DNA of 64,000 bases from Agarophyton chilense (GCA_030374765.1 JARGXX010000132.1:146501-210500), one strand, 5' to 3'; positions 1-11,170 are shown, counted from the first letter of the stretch. A program made the numbers and translations. Notes: generated from the sequence alone by a model not told the origin.

Positions 1-21
1 CCAGTTTTGCAGTCGTGCTCT

Positions 22-2289
22 CTACGGGGGAACTGTAGGCTGCAAACATTCTATCTTCGATCTGTGCGCGGCTCCCTGTTTGTTCCACCACTCATCGCAG
101 TTCGTCAACATCAATAATTCTCTATCACTCACAACAAATTCATCACTGTTTTCAACATTTTCAATTTTCACCTTCACATCCGCTTTTCTCGCAATGTCGC
201 TGTCATTCGGACCTTCGTTTTCCACTGTCTCATGAAATGTCTTCACCTTGTGATGAGTAATAACTTTGGAAGCATTGAAGCTGATGAGTCGCAGTCCTCG
301 TAAACTAGTAGCTCTTGAGAGCGCTACATACACCTGTCCGTAATCGAAGCACTTCCCAACATCTGTCTCCACGTTCAACAAAGTCATTCCTTGCGCTTTG
401 TGTATCGAGAGTGCCCATCCGAGGGTCAGAGGTATTTGCACTCGATTTCCAACTACCTTCCCATCCAGTCCGTGCACAGTCCACTTCTCCTCTACCATAG
501 ACAGCCGTTGACCGTCGTCAAACTTAACTACGGGCACCAATTGAGGTTTCTGAGCACTCATCAAAAGAAACCCATCCTCATCACGAGGCAATTCCTTAAG
601 CAACCTTGCAACGATTCCATCTTCATCGTTCTGGTCAAGGTCAATCTGTTCCTCCGGCAGCAAACCATCTTTCGTCATTTCGTCTATTCTCTCAGTCAGG
701 GTTTCCTCTGTCATGAACTTAAACTTTTCAAGCTGTTGTAATCGAGCTTTGTCAGTTAGTTTGAATCCGGTCACGATACCGGCACTACCGTTTACGATGC
801 CCATGTCCTGGTCTATATTCTTGACACAGAGCACTCTACACGACTTCTTAACAGTAAACGAATTCAGACCTGAAACATTGTCCAACAATGTTTGAACAGT
901 TTTTTTGTTCAAGTTGCCAAGGTCTGAGGAAACCGTATCCTTTGCCAAATATCGAACACCCTGAGCGGGAATGGCGTTTAGCCGAGTGATATTTTCTCTG
1001 TTCACCTGATTTCGATAGGGGTACAGCTTTGTGTAGTGAATCTCAATGCCCTTGTCATCCACCTCCACAGGTGCAGCATCACGAACCACGCAACATGCAT
1101 TCAACACATATCGGGTAGCCGTAGACACTAATCCACGGCGAAGCTCGTTTAACATTCCGACAAACACCTTGTCGCTTTGTCTGTGAACTTCGTGCAAACA
1201 ACATGTCATTTTAATGCCCCTTTTCCATGCCTTTGCTTCAAATGCAAAGAACTTCTCCTTTACAAACTGATGTCGATAGTCAGAACAGCTTACGGGAGGA
1301 AGTTGGAAGAAATCCCCGCAAACTATTATTTGCAAGCCGCCAAATAAGGGAACGTTTTTCATATATCTTTCATCTCCTTGACCAACATTCTCTTCCGTTA
1401 ACCGGCCGTATGTGCACATAATCTCAATCTTATCAAACAAGAAGCAATCAATCATAGAAATCTCATCAATAACAAGAACATCAAGCTTCCCCAATCGTTT
1501 TTTCACACGGTCGCTTGTCAGAGCACGCCTCCTCAAAGTACTTTCTGATTCCATACCCAATCCCAATCCTAGAAATGAGTGTATGGTACAACCCTGAATA
1601 GCAACAGCTGCACATCCTGTACTAGCCGTAACAGCAACACTCTTCGAATCAGCACGTAATTGAGATATGATTTGACGAAGTACAAAAGACTTCCCAACCC
1701 CTGCACTGCCAGTTAAGAAAAAACTGTCGCCTCTTTTCGCAGCTTCCACCGCGGCTGCCTGATATTTGTCGAGCAAGACTTCGACCTCACCGGCGGAGGG
1801 TGATTGCATGTGTTGCGATGATTGCGGCGGCGTTGCTTGCGCTCTTAATTGCTCCTTGAGTGCAAGGATTGTTGTTGGATTCCTCGGAACCTTACCGTCT
1901 GCATTTTCGGATTTAGACTTCGATGTGTCGGAGATCTTTGTGACCTGTGCAGCGCACGCTGGTCTCGAAGTGAAAGGCGATTCAGGGGGGGCAGACGGAT
2001 AAGATAGCTGGGTGCTCACGAGTTGTGGAAACATTGGAGTCCATCTGGAGACAGCGTTAGAAATACTTGCAATGCGGTAACGACGAAAGGCCTGTGCCTG
2101 TGCCATGAGGTGAGCGTTTGGAGCAGGAACGACTTCATTCTTGATGCCGGGTTCCGATTTTTCCAGACGCTCTGGAGAGGCTCGATGTCTCGGACGTTTT
2201 GCCGGTGGAAGTCGTGACGACGATGTTGATGATGGTGATGATGATGGTGGTGGTGGCGATGGACGCGATGGACGCGATGGTGGAATCAT
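22..2289 (-). CDS. PIF1: PIF1-family 5'-3' DNA helicase
   Basis: A 755-residue protein read from the ATG at 2289; the frame is open a little further upstream but only from a TTG. After a Ser/Pro-rich tail of about 165 residues comes the superfamily 1B helicase core: Walker A GSAGVGKS (about 194-201), Walker B VLVIDEISM, then GGLQIIVCGDFFQLPP, and the C-terminal YVALSRATSLRGL motif. PIF1 helicases unwind G-quadruplexes and R-loops, trim telomerase products and help Okazaki-fragment and break-induced synthesis, in nucleus and mitochondrion. No clear presequence is seen, so nuclear action is more likely. The next gene upstream, in the same orientation, is DNA polymerase epsilon. Family assignment is firm; the exact paralogue is not, because eukaryotes often carry several PIF1 or transposon-borne helicases. 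No Helitron Rep domain is attached. Confidence 0.92.
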   Translation of the reverse strand: MIPPSRPSRPSPPPPSSSPSSTSSSRLPPAKRPRHRASPERLEKSEPGIKNEVVPAPNAHLMAQAQAFRRYRIASISNAVSRWTPMFPQLVSTQLSYPSAPPESPFTSRPACAAQVTKISDTSKSKSENADGKVPRNPTTILALKEQLRAQATPPQSSQHMQSPSAGEVEVLLDKYQAAAVEAAKRGDSFFLTGSAGVGKSFVLRQIISQLRADSKSVAVTASTGCAAVAIQGCTIHSFLGLGLGMESESTLRRRALTSDRVKKRLGKLDVLVIDEISMIDCFLFDKIEIMCTYGRLTEENVGQGDERYMKNVPLFGGLQIIVCGDFFQLPPVSCSDYRHQFVKEKFFAFEAKAWKRGIKMTCCLHEVHRQSDKVFVGMLNELRRGLVSTATRYVLNACCVVRDAAPVEVDDKGIEIHYTKLYPYRNQVNRENITRLNAIPAQGVRYLAKDTVSSDLGNLNKKTVQTLLDNVSGLNSFTVKKSCRVLCVKNIDQDMGIVNGSAGIVTGFKLTDKARLQQLEKFKFMTEETLTERIDEMTKDGLLPEEQIDLDQNDEDGIVARLLKELPRDEDGFLLMSAQKPQLVPVVKFDDGQRLSMVEEKWTVHGLDGKVVGNRVQIPLTLGWALSIHKAQGMTLLNVETDVGKCFDYGQVYVALSRATSLRGLRLISFNASKVITHHKVKTFHETVENEGPNDSDIARKADVKVKIENVENSDEFVVSDRELLMLTNCDEWWNKQGAAHRSKIECLQPTVPP

Positions 2290-2791
2290 GTTCTGGAGAG
2301 GAAGCCGTGTTTTGCCAGACAAAGAGCTTTTCCTCCGGACCGGGGGGGTCGAGGGAACTACAGTGTCAATGAGGGTGCTTTGTTTTTTGGCGGGAAACAG
2401 ATATTTCCGAAACGACTGTGATGCACGAAGTGTCAGTCCTAACGGTAATATGATCTGAACTGTGTCCTTCTGTGCAGCCTAGCTAGTAGGAGGTGTTCAC
2501 GATGACATTGAACAAGTTGTTGACTGCGTTGTTGACTGCATTGTTGACTGCAGTCAACAATAAATCCGCTCTTCGATCCACGCGACACTCCGACAAAACA
2601 TGGTATTCCAAGGTGGACTATCACGAATATAGTTACAAATGCATCAATATATTCGTGGGTAAGCCACCAATTGAAGCTTGTCTCCTCGAAACCGCACAGC
2701 ATGGATAGAATACAATCGCTGAACGTTTCAGCCCCAAAAGAGCACCGCGCTATAATACATGAAAATTATTGTTAGTTTAGAATGAGCTACT
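2290..2791. other. PIF1 upstream region / POLE 3' flank
   Basis: About 500 bp between two minus-strand genes. It should hold the PIF1 promoter and the POLE 3' end. Its only clear structure is a 12-bp tandem repeat ending in a perfect palindrome (2517-2560). The short frames here are on both strands and show no family signature. Confidence 0.6.
2517..2560. repeat. 12-bp tandem repeat fused to 20-bp palindrome
   Basis: Three head-to-tail 12-bp units (ttgttgactgcg, then ttgttgactgca twice) run from 2517. The last unit continues into its own reverse complement, so 2541-2560 is a perfect 20-bp palindrome. It lies 230-270 bp upstream of the PIF1 start codon. It could be a cis-regulatory site bound by a dimer or a small repeat expansion; the sequence alone does not decide. 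Confidence 0.85.
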
Positions 2792-5700
2792 CTACCCTAC
2801 GACTTGTACATTGGCAACCGAATCATGCATCCAGGAAACGGTCTCCAACAAGAATTCAAACCCATGAAACTCGGCGACACTCCGAAGAGCATACAACTGT
2901 TTCCACAAGTTTGCATTATCCACAACTAACTCAAAGGGGCTTCCGCTGCATGGGCAGTGAGAAGTCATATTCTCCCGCTTCACCATTCGGCATTTCCTAC
3001 AAATCAAGTCTTGCACTTGATATGCAGTGTACAACTTTTGCGCAATTCTCATCAACTCCATTTCAATCCGGCGAACGTCGTACGAATTGCCACAATACTC
3101 ACAAGCCCAGAGCAATTTACTATGGGCATCCGAACCATCTTCCGTATCCTCTTCTTGTCCGGGAGTCCACAACCTTGCGTCTCTCGCTATGTCAAGATTG
3201 ACAACAGCGTTGCAATACGTGCAGATTACATCCTGAATAAGAACCGAGGAAGCCGGATCAATAAATTGGGCTTCCGCAGCAAACTCCCGAACCCCAAGCA
3301 ATTGCAAAAGACTCCTGCGCATATCCGCTACCTCTTCAGTTGATGCACTATCTAAGGAAAGAACGTGACACAGAGAGCGAATGAATTCCAAAGCGGGATT
3401 TCGCTTGCCTTCTTTGAGTGAACAGAGAGTGGAAGGTACGTGTGGAAACTCTAACGATGGCGTCTTCTCGCGCATTTCGTGCACTTTCTCCAAAAGTTGA
3501 GTAGTAAGCCCTCTCACAAGAGATCTAACTTCCTCTGCAAACCCATCTCCTCTCGGCCTTGAACGAAGCTTCTTCCTTTCTTCACTTTGGGCTTCTGATA
3601 TGTCTCGACTTTCTTCGTTAGTTCTACTTCCGTCCTCTTTCTCGTCCACATGCGGTGTCTCCTCGGTTACACACCTCTGAATAATGGGACGACGAATGAA
3701 TTCTTCCACTACTTGCGACCATAGCACAGCAATCGGCAGCGGGAGGTAGCGCGGAAAGTCCCATTCCATACGGGCAAGGGGGATATCTTGACTTGCATAC
3801 GTGCGATTCCTATTCGCACTGACCATTTGCGTCTGTGCAAATTCTCCACTCAAAATCATTGACTCTTCTGGCGCCGGAAGTGCCCCATAGTTGAACCTGT
3901 CAACGAATAGTAGGCCTGCATAAACACCAATGACTGGATGGAAGCGTATGTGTCGAAAGAGAGCCTTTTCCTTAATTGTCTTCTCGAGGAAACCAGCATA
4001 CCTCAGTCCATCAACTGTGTGAGTTTTTGGCGTTGCAAGGACAAGTCGAGAGGACGAAGCATACACAACAGAGGCTCCAAGACCTCTCAACTCCCCAATC
4101 AGTTGTCGGAACACCTTCTTCACCAGCCACCCCAGAAACCTAGAAAGAGCAGGATCAAACAAAAGTGAGGATTCTGACCGGGTCCAACGGTTCAAGTGAT
4201 CCAGCAGGCTTCGAGCTATTGCCGCTATTTCACTGCTAGGCTCCTGTGAAGCTATCTTGTCCCAATTCTTCACAAGATCTTTCAAAACGCTGAAAGCCGG
4301 TGCCGATGATGCCATTTCATCTAGGGGTGCCATACGTTTCCGATTAAACGATTCGTCGCGACTCGAATTCTTAGTTGCCGTGGCAGACGCTGACGCAGCA
4401 GTCTTCATTGCTTTAGCGCTTGAATCAGCCGCAGAATCGAATGCAAGATCTGTCCCTTCGACCTGATTGACATACGATGAAGATAGAATGGTTGCAATCG
4501 ACAAGTTGGACAATTCTGTATCTATGCAAATGGTGCGGTACGACCCCGGATTTGTCATCTCCGGAACTGATGGCATCTCGTTTTGGAGATTGCAATCGTC
4601 TTCTTCAAGGCCACCCAGATCTGGTTGAGAGGAGGTTGAGGCCCAGAGAATATGATCCCTGTTAATCAACTCACGGCCAACAAGTACGTCGAGAGCTTGA
4701 GCATGAACATCCGTCAAAGTCATGTTTCCAATCGGAATGCCGGCAAATCTTGATAAGAGAAGTTGGTTAGGGAGCCAGTCTGTAATATCTGCAAATCTTG
4801 ACAACGCCGTGGTCGCCGCACGGTGTTCCCAACCAACTGGCAAGTAATTGCCATCTTCGGCATTATTCGGAACTCGAATAACAGGATAACCGCGAGTAGC
4901 AGGGACACATTCCTGAAGGGCGGAAAATTTCTTGTGAAGGTCAGCTTTCTTCTGCTTCGAACCAAACATAGCGCTCGTTGCAATTGCCGTGTCCATTGCT
5001 GGCCATTGTGCGAGCAAAATAGTTTTCAAGCCGATACCACGAAGTTTGTCGGAGAGTTTTTGACCATCTCGCAAGTTCGACAGTAATCTATGTAACACCA
5101 TCCATGCTTCTTTCCGGGTCGGCACAGCAGTTGCTGTAAAGCTAGAGTCCAACGGCAGCATCGATGCTTTCTTCCAATCTCTCCCTTCGCTGCGTTCATC
5201 TTCTTGCACTTTCCTCGCATTTATAATATTCTTCCATATTCTCTTCACATTGATACTCACAGAAGCCGCGGGTGTGACAACCACGACGTGTACAATTTTG
5301 GCGTCAGGAGCAACTAGTGCGTAAATGGCCCGTGAGCTTCCGTCTACCGCATGAGAGCCGTACAGGAAAGCCTGGTGCAACGCAGTTTCTGATGATTGGC
5401 TTCCCTTGTCTTGAAGATAGGGCAATGACTCCGGGGTCTTAGGGATAATGTCCTCCAGATTGAGCCCTTTCCGCAAGAGTTTTTTAGTGCCCATGTTCGC
5501 AACGATAGATTTCCGTGGAAAGCACAAAGTACCCAGGGTCACGATAACTTCATAATCCAAGGGTCTTTGGGTCCCGTAAACGCTATCGACTGTTCCTGCC
5601 TCGGTTATGAGAGAAGTCACGTCCTTATCGGTTTGCTGAAAGCGTTCTTCGCAGACTTGTACACGGAAGAGATGATGTACTGCTCGGGACCTTGGCAACG

Positions 5701-8700
5701 TGACACCATGGACCGTTGCGCACGAGCCCCCTGGTATGTTCGGCACAGCTTTAGTCTTCGAGTTCAGGTAGAGAACCCTTTTCACATGCAGCGGGATACT
5801 GTACAATTGGCCGGTTTCAAACAAGCTTGATACTTTCTGAACTGGAAGCACCCATAATCGGAATTCTCCAGGAGATTCCACCACAGGAGACACGGCGACT
5901 GTCTGCCAAGATACACCTGGTCCAAGTAGGGGAACATTTTTCTTCTTAAAGAAGTCGTATGGGATTGTACTTCTTCGAAGATCTACGATGAAATTCTCTG
6001 GAGCATAATCTGTCGTGAGATGGCTCGATCTGGCTTTCTTTCGAGGCCTCCTTAGTCCAAACTTCTGGGCAAATGAAGTCCCAAACGGTTTCTCGGGCGA
6101 GCTGCCCACTTCCTTGCCTTTTTCGTCTGGGTCAGCGTCGAAATCCGCTTCAGATATTTGGGCGAGACTCCTCTTCCCGGCGTATCTTTGAGCCCTGATA
6201 GCGCGCTGCGCCCGCCAAATCCTCTTTGCATAGCGAACCCAACCAGTATAATCGGAACGAATTGAGGGATGACAAGCTCGTATGAGTTGCAACATCGTGC
6301 GGCGAGCCTGTACTGCCCGCTCACCCGGATCTTTGGAGTTGCTTCGAAGCAGCAGCTCATCGGGGTGAATTCCAGAGTCCCGCGCTTTCTTAATGGCATC
6401 TCTCTCATGCCGCAGTCTTCTGGTCACCACTGCTTTAGCCCGTCGTTTGGCCACCCGCGCCGCCGTCCAAGAACCAATCGGAAGATCCTCAATGTCTTTG
6501 ATAAGAAGTCTACTGGTGTCGTCCACCGCGTCTATGAGCGATCTTCTGGAAATCTGGGCTCGTTTCCCTTTAGGAAGTGCAGCAAAGAAAGACGAAACCT
6601 TCTGTTGCTTCCTTACATCCGAAAGTTCTTTGCACTTTTTAACTAACCAGGGTGGATACTCGATCCTTGGGACCGGGTTTTCAACAGCCTGTAATGCTGC
6701 CGGAATGCTGACGATCTTAAGAACAGCGTTGGCAAGGCGTCCCCTGTAGTAGTCCCAGTCTAAAAGTCCGCGCAAGTCAAGGCCTTCATTGTCAGCACTT
6801 TTCGTCCACTTCTTCAGTAATCTTCTACGGACAACTTCTTTTTGGAACTCAAAGATTTTGACAGGGATAGCACGCGAAGTTACCTGGGTGTCTTCCGGCT
6901 TTCGAGCGATCACATACATCGCAGCTAACCCTTTGTCCTTGACGATATCGGAACCCAAGAACTCCTGCATTCTGCCTGCGCATGTGATGGCACAACTCTT
7001 TTGCCCAGCTTGAAGATATTCCTGTAGTGGCTTGCTCATGTTATTCTGCTCAACCAACAGCTCGAGCAGTTGTGTATCCGATAGGCCCTCTCCCTTCGAG
7101 GTAATGATATCTAACCATCTGTTGCAAGTCTTTCCAACTTCTTCGTAACAGCCGGAAATGGATGTCCCTCTAAGAAATCGCTCAAAAATTTCTCCTTGAA
7201 ACTCTTTGATCAGCTTAAGTTCTCCTCTTCTCTTGATCTCAAAACCTTTCAGTTCAGCTAGGGTCCCATCGTCATTGAAAACAGCATAGCGCTTCTTGAT
7301 GCTCTTGCCCTCCTCCAAAGAGGCAGGCAAGACCATTGCACGATACGGACCATCCACTTCGAAGAGAATTGAGCATTCACTTCTTTGCTCATATTCAAAT
7401 GTGTCAGGGTCTACTAGATCTTGGTACTGATGGTTCGTGAAGTTGGCCGCCACATCCGCGTTGAACACAGAGCATATGTAGTTGATAGAGACCTTCTTTC
7501 CAGACTTTGTGTCAAAACAAAAATTCTCTGGAAAAGAAGTGGGCAGTACACACCAAATACCGTCCGTATCGAGTTCGAGAGGGAGGCCGACTTTGTCAAT
7601 GAACTCTCGAGCTCTGCGAATAATCAGCCCACCAGTGTTGGTAACGACTCCGGCCATTTCCATAGAATACCAGCGGGCACCCCTCCTCATCACGTATCCA
7701 TAGAACGAGTTCAAGATGCACTTGTGTGCAAGTTGTAGAGAATCGTACAATACGACCAGCTTCTCCGCCGACTTCAGCGCTTCGGAGTCTCCAGACTGTT
7801 TCGCTTCAGCTTTCAGTTTCTTCTGCCTCTTCAAGAGACCCTTGTACTCGTATCGACGATCCCGAAAGGCACGTACAGTGTCGACATAAAAGGGATTTTC
7901 TCTTTGGCAAACGGTCGCAGTCTTCGGAACGACCCTGGTTTCCATGGTTTTCGAATAGTTCCGACGACAGTACTCCTTCAATCTTGATCTGAACAAAGAA
8001 TCCTTACGAGCTTCTTCGTCGTTGAAGTTTGGAATGGTCGATGAGTCGAGATGTGTACCTTGGTTCCACACGGTAGAAACGCGTTTTTTGTACCGCGATC
8101 CGTATCGTTTGCCATCTTTGTCATTCTCAGCGGCCACCGCTGCTTCGGCTGCGGCACGTATTTCAGCATCTCTTTGTTCTTGGGCGGTTCTCCTCTGAAT
8201 CATCTCTGCCTCTCCACGAGAAGCCGGATAATGCTCTCCCCGCCAGGTCCATTCCATGTCACGTTGACACTCGGACATGCCGTTGAAATCGCAGGCAGCA
8301 CACTGAGTAGGCGTAACAATGGCGTGGGGTTGGAGTCTGTTCGTCAAGATGATGTTGGGATACATGGCAGACACATCCAAGTGATAGATGCGAGGCTTCT
8401 CCACTCTTGTTGGCTTGCAACGAAGTTCTTGTATCTCGCTCAGAATCTGCGCTCGAATCTCGTCGTAATTGGTGACATCCTTCAAGGGCGTCTTGTTCTC
8501 AACGGTAATCGAAAAGCGAAGAGTGTCATCCAGAGATTTCTCAAGATCATCCAGAGCAGACACGTCAATGTCGAAGGAGAGTGGCAAGTCACTCCGATAC
8601 ACACCAGTTCTTATGGCTTCCACATGTCCACCGATGTACGTCTCGGACTCTAGGACATGACCGTCTTCCGTAAGCTTGCCAATGGCACTCCCATCGTGCT

Positions 8701-10360
8701 TGTTCGGAGCAATAATTCGCTTCTCACGAGCCTGGCACATGAGTAACATTTCACACAACGTGCCGGACCCTTTGCGCAGGACATCGTCAGGATTAAGTGG
8801 AATAATGTTACACAGCGAGAATATAAACGGATGAACATACTTCATATAAAGGTAATATGTGCAAACTGCATCTGATACCGAGTACTTCGCCATTTCGTCT
8901 GGTCTTTCCATAGCAGCTGCCATCATCTCTTCCGGGGGTATTTCTTCCGGTTCAAAGCCTAGTAGCACTCGGGTCACGGCCTTTAAGCCACGGGATCCTT
9001 GCGGAAGATAGGAATCACGGTTCACCCAATGAAACACATCCATATGAACTGCCGATCTTCCATGTGTGCGCTTGTTCATCCGCATGTCAGTCTCACATCG
9101 GATGCCGATCTCTTCGCACATATCTATACCTAAAAGTGACGCACGAGTCTCGACAAATGGCCAATCAAAGAAATCCCCATTGAATGTGACAAACACCCGC
9201 GGAGCAGCTAGTCGGACCTCACTGAAGAATCTTTGCAAAAGTGACTTTTCATCTCGCTCGTTATACACTTCGAACTCACCATGGTACTCTGGATGTGGCC
9301 GGTACTCAAAATCGTCAATATCCTTTGAGACAACCTCACGGTTTATACCAAGAAAGCCTTTTCCATCAACCATCCAAGAGATCATCATCACTTGGTCTCC
9401 CGCCTCGGCATCTGGAAATTTTAAGGGCTTCTTCGTACATTCAATATCGTAGGCGAGGACAACCGGAGAAGCTCTTTCGACAATCTCAGCCATTCGCGTG
9501 AGATGTGCGCTAAAAAAGTCGTTGGCACTACCCTCGTTCATGTCCGGATCAAGTTGCACATCAAGATCATGGTCCTGGACACGATGCGAATCATGCTGAT
9601 GGTGCTCACCGGACTTTACACGATGGCGGTTCTCGCCGCCCGGAGTTACATTGTACCAGTATCCAACGTTAATCTTCTTGTCAATAGCGAGTCGATTAAC
9701 CGGCGCTACATCGTACTCTCGCATTTCGAGAATGGCATCGAGGGGATCAGCGGGAGCGGCGAATCCATCATCATGAATTGCACTGAACGCAGCGTTTCTC
9801 TGGTTTCGCTCGGTGTTTCTTTTGATGATAGGAGCAAGAGACATGCGCAAGGCATAAAGATCACCAGAAGTCCGAGCTTCAACCTTGAGAAACTGTCTGC
9901 CATCTGGCGAGGCCAGATGATTCGGAGCTGAGATGTCCTCAAGACAAACAGTACAGACGTCGGCAACAATGTCAGCATACTTTCTCCTTAAGGCGATGTC
10001 AACTTCTCTCAACAAGGTGGGAACAACAGCAAGATACATGTAAGGGCGTGAGATTATAGAAGTTCGAAAGTCAGCGGTGTGGTCATCAGTAACGAAGAAG
10101 AGGTCAACAGCCTGGACAGGCTTCTTGGTGAGCGGTTCCTCAATGACGGAAGGAACCATATTAAGCAGCCAACCGACGCGGGGCTTGGAGCCCGGTGGCA
10201 GCTGCTCGAAGCCCATGGCGGAGTCCTGTTGCAAATGCAGCGCGCGACGCTGTTTGTATGCGTTTGGCTGCGATTCGGCATTGGATTGGGCATTCGAGCG
10301 GAATGCAGAGCGATACGAGTTGCGGTCGCGGGTTCGGTTGCGGGTGCGGAAGTTACCCAT
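2792..10360 (-). CDS. POLE: DNA polymerase epsilon catalytic subunit
   Basis: A single uninterrupted frame of 2522 residues from the ATG at 10360 (human about 2286). This B-family polymerase copies the leading strand as part of the CMG-coupled replisome. Proofreading exonuclease motifs are intact: YDIECTK (D305, E307), then VTFNGDFFDWPF, and YSVSDAVCTYYLYMKY. Polymerase motifs are DVSAMYPNIILTNRLQP, KCILNSFYGYVMRRGARW, and the epsilon-typical ELDTDGIWC with D931 and D933. A long C-terminal inactive exo-pol half follows, ending in two cysteine clusters (CTYCNAVV...CEYCGNSY and CRKCRMVK...CPCSG) that bind metal and the B-subunit. The N-terminus carries an extra Arg/Asn/Gln-rich extension before the conserved GFEQLPPGSKPRVGWLLNM. 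Having no intron in 7.5 kb is notable. Identification is essentially certain. Confidence 0.98.
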   Translation of the reverse strand: MGNFRTRNRTRDRNSYRSAFRSNAQSNAESQPNAYKQRRALHLQQDSAMGFEQLPPGSKPRVGWLLNMVPSVIEEPLTKKPVQAVDLFFVTDDHTADFRTSIISRPYMYLAVVPTLLREVDIALRRKYADIVADVCTVCLEDISAPNHLASPDGRQFLKVEARTSGDLYALRMSLAPIIKRNTERNQRNAAFSAIHDDGFAAPADPLDAILEMREYDVAPVNRLAIDKKINVGYWYNVTPGGENRHRVKSGEHHQHDSHRVQDHDLDVQLDPDMNEGSANDFFSAHLTRMAEIVERASPVVLAYDIECTKKPLKFPDAEAGDQVMMISWMVDGKGFLGINREVVSKDIDDFEYRPHPEYHGEFEVYNERDEKSLLQRFFSEVRLAAPRVFVTFNGDFFDWPFVETRASLLGIDMCEEIGIRCETDMRMNKRTHGRSAVHMDVFHWVNRDSYLPQGSRGLKAVTRVLLGFEPEEIPPEEMMAAAMERPDEMAKYSVSDAVCTYYLYMKYVHPFIFSLCNIIPLNPDDVLRKGSGTLCEMLLMCQAREKRIIAPNKHDGSAIGKLTEDGHVLESETYIGGHVEAIRTGVYRSDLPLSFDIDVSALDDLEKSLDDTLRFSITVENKTPLKDVTNYDEIRAQILSEIQELRCKPTRVEKPRIYHLDVSAMYPNIILTNRLQPHAIVTPTQCAACDFNGMSECQRDMEWTWRGEHYPASRGEAEMIQRRTAQEQRDAEIRAAAEAAVAAENDKDGKRYGSRYKKRVSTVWNQGTHLDSSTIPNFNDEEARKDSLFRSRLKEYCRRNYSKTMETRVVPKTATVCQRENPFYVDTVRAFRDRRYEYKGLLKRQKKLKAEAKQSGDSEALKSAEKLVVLYDSLQLAHKCILNSFYGYVMRRGARWYSMEMAGVVTNTGGLIIRRAREFIDKVGLPLELDTDGIWCVLPTSFPENFCFDTKSGKKVSINYICSVFNADVAANFTNHQYQDLVDPDTFEYEQRSECSILFEVDGPYRAMVLPASLEEGKSIKKRYAVFNDDGTLAELKGFEIKRRGELKLIKEFQGEIFERFLRGTSISGCYEEVGKTCNRWLDIITSKGEGLSDTQLLELLVEQNNMSKPLQEYLQAGQKSCAITCAGRMQEFLGSDIVKDKGLAAMYVIARKPEDTQVTSRAIPVKIFEFQKEVVRRRLLKKWTKSADNEGLDLRGLLDWDYYRGRLANAVLKIVSIPAALQAVENPVPRIEYPPWLVKKCKELSDVRKQQKVSSFFAALPKGKRAQISRRSLIDAVDDTSRLLIKDIEDLPIGSWTAARVAKRRAKAVVTRRLRHERDAIKKARDSGIHPDELLLRSNSKDPGERAVQARRTMLQLIRACHPSIRSDYTGWVRYAKRIWRAQRAIRAQRYAGKRSLAQISEADFDADPDEKGKEVGSSPEKPFGTSFAQKFGLRRPRKKARSSHLTTDYAPENFIVDLRRSTIPYDFFKKKNVPLLGPGVSWQTVAVSPVVESPGEFRLWVLPVQKVSSLFETGQLYSIPLHVKRVLYLNSKTKAVPNIPGGSCATVHGVTLPRSRAVHHLFRVQVCEERFQQTDKDVTSLITEAGTVDSVYGTQRPLDYEVIVTLGTLCFPRKSIVANMGTKKLLRKGLNLEDIIPKTPESLPYLQDKGSQSSETALHQAFLYGSHAVDGSSRAIYALVAPDAKIVHVVVVTPAASVSINVKRIWKNIINARKVQEDERSEGRDWKKASMLPLDSSFTATAVPTRKEAWMVLHRLLSNLRDGQKLSDKLRGIGLKTILLAQWPAMDTAIATSAMFGSKQKKADLHKKFSALQECVPATRGYPVIRVPNNAEDGNYLPVGWEHRAATTALSRFADITDWLPNQLLLSRFAGIPIGNMTLTDVHAQALDVLVGRELINRDHILWASTSSQPDLGGLEEDDCNLQNEMPSVPEMTNPGSYRTICIDTELSNLSIATILSSSYVNQVEGTDLAFDSAADSSAKAMKTAASASATATKNSSRDESFNRKRMAPLDEMASSAPAFSVLKDLVKNWDKIASQEPSSEIAAIARSLLDHLNRWTRSESSLLFDPALSRFLGWLVKKVFRQLIGELRGLGASVVYASSSRLVLATPKTHTVDGLRYAGFLEKTIKEKALFRHIRFHPVIGVYAGLLFVDRFNYGALPAPEESMILSGEFAQTQMVSANRNRTYASQDIPLARMEWDFPRYLPLPIAVLWSQVVEEFIRRPIIQRCVTEETPHVDEKEDGSRTNEESRDISEAQSEERKKLRSRPRGDGFAEEVRSLVRGLTTQLLEKVHEMREKTPSLEFPHVPSTLCSLKEGKRNPALEFIRSLCHVLSLDSASTEEVADMRRSLLQLLGVREFAAEAQFIDPASSVLIQDVICTYCNAVVNLDIARDARLWTPGQEEDTEDGSDAHSKLLWACEYCGNSYDVRRIEMELMRIAQKLYTAYQVQDLICRKCRMVKRENMTSHCPCSGSPFELVVDNANLWKQLYALRSVAEFHGFEFLLETVSWMHDSVANVQVVG

Positions 10361-11170
10361 CCCGGTGGTATGAAGGGAGAGGGGCTGCGGCAGCAATGGG
10401 GCGGAAACGTGATGGCGACCCTACCAGAAGGAAGCGCGTGTTGAAACCGCAGATTGGATGTGTGAGGGAATCCCCACGAGCGGGAGCGGGGAGGTATATG
10501 CTCTCCAGGGTGGGCGATGGTCGGAAGTACGGGCGCTGAACGCGCATGACTTGCGGGGGGGGTTGCCATGCCCCATTACCGCTCTGCGGTTTGCGCTTGG
10601 CCGTTGCCGTTTCGGTTGGGCTCCCAACACATTTGGCGCCAAAACCGAGAGTGCTACACGGTTACCACGTGTCAAGACAAGGGCGCTATGATTCACAATT
10701 GCGGACTTGGCCAGTTGGGGTTAGCAATTGCTACCATGCTCCATGCACTGGTGTGGTGTCTTCTTCCACTCTCCTTTTGCGCAGGCGGCCGCTGCCATAG
10801 ACCGTTTCTCGCTTGCTTACAGAAAACAATCGCCAACATGGCGTTTTTCTCGCCGCTTCGCGCCTTTGACGGGGCCATTGTTTGGGCCGTCTTCGGCATG
10901 TTTCCACTCTGCGAAATGTTCATCGATGCTTTTCCGACGGCGCTGAAACGAAGGGCCAGTTTGCCGCACGATCTCAGCTTGCGTCGTTGGCCCTTTTTGT
11001 TGCCGCGTCCGTAGTCTCAGTTTGAACGACGTCTCTTCTTCGTTCATTGTTTTTGCTCTTCGATACAGTTGCAAGTATTATTTAATAGTGATTGTTTGCG
11101 GATTGCCATCAGCGACAGATAGATCTTTGAGTCTCGCTCTTGCTTGCTTCACGCTCACCCTCAGATCATC
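10361..11170. promoter_or_regulatory. Bidirectional promoter region, POLE / alpha-galactosidase
   Basis: About 810 bp between two divergent start codons must contain both promoters. No convincing TATA box is visible near either start. Open frames inside it look like GC-driven noise and show no domain. Confidence 0.55.

Noticed and set aside
2290-2322. Longer PIF1 starting upstream of 2289
   Set aside because: The frame's first codon is TTG, not ATG; the same applies to the longest frames of POLE, alpha-galactosidase, the glycoprotein, MED9-like and the PP1-docking gene, so first ATGs were used.
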